A stretch of DNA of 7,677 nucleotides from an uncultured Ruminococcus sp. (GTDB taxonomy: Bacteria > Bacillota > Clostridia > Oscillospirales > Ruminococcaceae): the NCBI GenBank assembly GCA_902772615.1, contig CACYBC010000035.1, positions 1 through 7,677 on the forward strand, read 5' to 3'. This document shows positions 6,041 to 7,677 of this stretch, piece after piece (within the stretch, counting starts at the first letter, position 1; each line of letters begins with the position of its first letter). The notes beneath the pieces are model-generated. The model had not been told where the DNA came from. It did no database searches and saw only the letters and a program-made list of their open reading frames with translations. The position numbers were made by a program, and so were the translations under genes.

Positions 6041-6132
6041 TTGTCTTCTCTTTTCTATGGAAAACACTGGTTTTTATATTATTGTATGCCTTTTACGCTC
6101 CTGTGAGCATGTTTTCGCCTGTACAAAATAAT

Positions 6133-6167
6133 GACGATTTATTGGTCATATTCACCATTAAATCGTC
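6133..6167. repeat. 35-bp interrupted inverted repeat, candidate operator or leader hairpin
   Basis: GACGATTTA (6133-6141) and TGGT (6143-6146) mirror ACCA (6154-6157) and TAAATCGTC (6159-6167). A single T-T mismatch lies in each arm and the loop is CATATTC. Thirteen of fourteen arm positions pair. With its length and its place about 95 bp before the xylB start, it may be a dimer operator. If transcribed, it would form a stem in the xylB leader. Confidence 0.75.
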
Positions 6168-6198
6168 TGAATACCTCTTTAAAACCATTATTGTGAGA

Positions 6199-6214
6199 AA
6201 AACAGCGCTGTTTT
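6199..6214. repeat. 16-bp perfect palindrome, candidate repressor operator
   Basis: AAAACAGC at 6199-6206 is followed immediately by its exact complement GCTGTTTT (6207-6214). An even palindrome with a central CG step is the form used by LacI-family sugar repressors, though other families bind such sites too. It sits roughly midway between the divergent genes. Confidence 0.6.
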
Positions 6215-6231
6215 ATGAATTGTACTTGTTC

Positions 6232-6245
6232 TGTGATATTTCACA
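6232..6245. repeat. TGTGA-N4-TCACA inverted repeat
   Basis: TGTGA (6232-6236), TATT, TCACA (6241-6245). The half-sites are those of Crp/Fnr-family regulators, but the normal spacer is six, not four, so that assignment is doubtful. It may be an operator of another type. Confidence 0.4.
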
Positions 6246-6255
6246 TTACCAATTT

Positions 6256-6266
6256 TACAAATTGTA
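6256..6266. repeat. TACAA-A-TTGTA inverted repeat overlapping an AATTGTA direct repeat
   Basis: TACAA (6256-6260), A, TTGTA (6262-6266). The right half-site TTGTA recurs at 6220-6224 and 6296-6300 within AATTGTA. The first two copies are 42 bp apart, about four helical turns, and the third 34 bp further. In AT-rich DNA this could be chance. Confidence 0.35.
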
Positions 6267-6338
6267 TGTTCTTTGCCGCAGAATATGTTATTGAATTGTA
6301 GACCATTTTGAGGTGTAATAACGAGTGAACGATTAGAA

Positions 6339-6343
6339 AGGAG
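6339..6343 (+). promoter_or_regulatory. Ribosome binding site for the isomerase-family gene at 6356
   Basis: AGGAG (within GAAAGGAG) lies 12 nt before the ATG at 6356. The spacing is slightly long, but no other start codon fits better. Confidence 0.6.
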
Positions 6344-6355
6344 CCCTTATTTTTT

Positions 6356-7677
6356 ATGGTTAGTTACAAAGTAAAAATCGCTATCGCTCCATGCCGCCGC
6401 AACATGCCCACAATGAATATGCCGGGCAGAAACGGTCAGCCTCCCAGAAGGAGGATGATGTGGGGCAGGGAAGCCGCTCTTGATGTCAAGAACGAAGTTC
6501 TTCCGTATATCTTTGAAAACTTTGGCAACGAGCATGTCGAATTCGTTACTCTCGACGGATGGGACGAAGACGGCATCATGTACGATTATTCACAGGCTGA
6601 TTCCATCGCCGAATACCTGAAGGCTCAGAAGCCGGATGCACTGTTCATCCTGAACCTGAACTTCGGCAGTGAGGAAGTTGCCGGAAGAGTCGCGAAGCTC
6701 ATGAACCTCCCCACGCTTCTCTGGTCTGTCCAGGACACCTATTTCGGTGATCCAGATGCCACCGACCTTCACGACGAAGCGAACGGCGGACGTCTCCTTG
6801 ACGCCCAGTGCGGCATGTTCGCCATCTCCAAGATCCTTCAGAGATATCAGGTCAAATTCACACACATCCCGACCTGCAAAGTCACCGATGAAGTGTTCAA
6901 GACCAACTTTGAAGATTTCTGCGCAGTCACCTGCATGCTCAAGAACTGGAAGAACATGCGCCTGATGCAGCTTGGCAACCGTCCTCTTGCTTTCACAAGC
7001 ATGATGTTCAACGAAGACGAACTCCTCGAGAAGTTCGGCATCGAAGTATTCCCGCTCTCCGGTCCCGAAGCCTCCAGAAGGCTTCTTGAGGTAAGAGAGA
7101 GGCGCGCCGATGAGCTCCAGGGCATCGTAGACAAGTTCCTGACCTATTTCAAGGCAGGCGACATCGAAGAAGCAAGGAACTCCGAAGCTCTCAGGAACTC
7201 CGCAGCCTGCTATCTGTTCTACAAAGAGCTCTTTGAGACGACCGGCGCATCCGCTATCGCCTGCGACATGAGTTTCTCAAGGGCTATCGGACCCAGCTCC
7301 ACAGCTGACATTCAGATGCTCGCCAACGAGAACAAGTTCGTCATGTTCGAAGGCGACATGCACGGCGGAATCACAGAGGTCATCCTCTCCAGCGCCGTGT
7401 TCGGTGAGAAGCTCCCGTTCTTCGGCGAGTTCACCGCAAATCATCCGACCAATCCCAATGCTGAGTTGATCTGGCACACCGCGGTGTATCCGCCCGCCAT
7501 CGCCGGCAACGACAACTTTGATCCCTATATCATCAACAGCGGATGGGGCGCCCAGACCGGCTTCGAGGTCAAGAAAGGTGATTACTCCATCGCCCGCTTC
7601 GATACGATGAACGGCAAGTACTCCATGCTCATCGGTGAGTTCAAGGCTGTTGACGGCCCGTTCACCAAGCAGCACTA
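6356..7677 (+). CDS. Second L-fucose/L-arabinose isomerase-family protein, 3' end beyond window
   Basis: The reading frame is open from ATG 6356 to the window edge: 440 complete codons and no stop, so only a C-terminal part of unknown length is missing. An N-terminal domain begins KVKIAIAPCRRNMP and carries a basic, Met-rich insertion at 17-36. Rossmann-like segments follow (DALFILNLNFGSEE, PTLLWSVQDTYFGD). The active-site part shows Glu332 (FEGDMHGGIT), Glu358 (FFGEFTANHP) and His374 (IWHTAVYPP). These sit in the same order and spacing as Glu291, Asp315 and His345 of the minus-strand isomerase. The later NSGWGAQTGFEVKKGDYSIARF region is typical of the superfamily's beta-barrel. Sequence is otherwise very different from the other copy, so this is a distant paralog or separately acquired member rather than a duplicate. 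The expected final metal His lies in the unseen part. It is divergent from xylB, and sugar isomerase activity on an unknown substrate is inferred. Confidence 0.8.
   Translation, partial: MVSYKVKIAIAPCRRNMPTMNMPGRNGQPPRRRMMWGREAALDVKNEVLPYIFENFGNEHVEFVTLDGWDEDGIMYDYSQADSIAEYLKAQKPDALFILNLNFGSEEVAGRVAKLMNLPTLLWSVQDTYFGDPDATDLHDEANGGRLLDAQCGMFAISKILQRYQVKFTHIPTCKVTDEVFKTNFEDFCAVTCMLKNWKNMRLMQLGNRPLAFTSMMFNEDELLEKFGIEVFPLSGPEASRRLLEVRERRADELQGIVDKFLTYFKAGDIEEARNSEALRNSAACYLFYKELFETTGASAIACDMSFSRAIGPSSTADIQMLANENKFVMFEGDMHGGITEVILSSAVFGEKLPFFGEFTANHPTNPNAELIWHTAVYPPAIAGNDNFDPYIINSGWGAQTGFEVKKGDYSIARFDTMNGKYSMLIGEFKAVDGPFTKQH

Larger units (their letters stand above)
6041..6355. promoter_or_regulatory. 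Divergent intergenic control region between xylB and the second isomerase gene
   Basis: These 315 bp are AT-rich, have no plausible gene and must hold the promoters for both directions. They carry several dyads, listed separately, at 6133-6167, 6199-6214, 6232-6245 and 6256-6266, plus three copies of AATTGTA (6218, 6260 and 6294). On the minus strand TACAAT or TATAAA just upstream of xylB (about 6078-6092) could be a -10, without a clear -35. On plus, TTGTAT (6262-6267), 16 nt, TATGTT (6284-6289) is a weak promoter candidate for the gene at 6356. The architecture suggests shared regulation by one or more sugar-responsive repressors or activators, but no regulator gene is in the window. Confidence 0.6.

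Noticed and set aside
6041..6067. Nine-codon upstream extension of XylB from a GTG
   Set aside because: There is no ribosome binding site before the GTG, and the ATG at 6040 puts the GIDLGTS motif at its usual distance from the N terminus.
6232..6245. Crp/Fnr binding site
   Set aside because: The half-sites fit but the spacer is four instead of six. Kept only as an inverted repeat.

Overview
The window looks like chromosomal DNA of a low-to-moderate GC, anaerobic Bacillota bacterium (Clostridia, perhaps a gut or rumen Lachnospiraceae/Oscillospiraceae-type organism). The basis is strong AGGAGG-type ribosome binding sites, a tRNA-sensing T-box leader, a clostridial-length primary sigma factor and a structured RNA that looks like the raiA class. 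No mobile element, CRISPR array, tRNA or rRNA gene is visible.

Left part, plus strand (1-1958). The window opens inside or at the start of a structured non-coding RNA of about 220 nt with an H-type pseudoknot, ending in an 11-bp terminator hairpin (197-222). A TTG-started gene for a small unrecognised membrane protein (254-754) follows, then rpoD, the housekeeping sigma factor (839-1909), closed by a perfect 16-bp inverted-repeat terminator (1925-1958).

Middle, minus strand (1976-2350). This stretch has no sizeable gene but holds a complete T-box leader: promoter, stem I with the AG bulge and distal GGTG loop, a specifier read as UGG, stem III, the UGGGUGG core and a terminator. It leads only to a well-placed ribosome binding site and a 10-codon ORF (MKTLKKILSS), after which the sequence runs into the rpoD terminator. 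This orphan T-box is the most unusual item in the window.

Right part (2351-7677). Reading leftward on the minus strand are a xylulokinase-type FGGY kinase gene (xylB, 4559-6040), an L-fucose/L-arabinose isomerase-family gene (3039-4514) and a pentapeptide-repeat protein gene (2351-2941). Diverging on the plus strand is a second, different isomerase-family gene (6356 to beyond the window end). The 315-bp divergent intergenic region is full of dyad symmetries: a 35-bp interrupted inverted repeat, a 16-bp perfect palindrome, TGTGA-N4-TCACA and TACAA-A-TTGTA. It probably carries sugar-responsive operators and both promoters.

The two isomerases and the kinase probably form a pentose/deoxy-sugar catabolic locus in which an aldose is isomerised to a ketose and then phosphorylated. 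The true substrate cannot be fixed from sequence alone.
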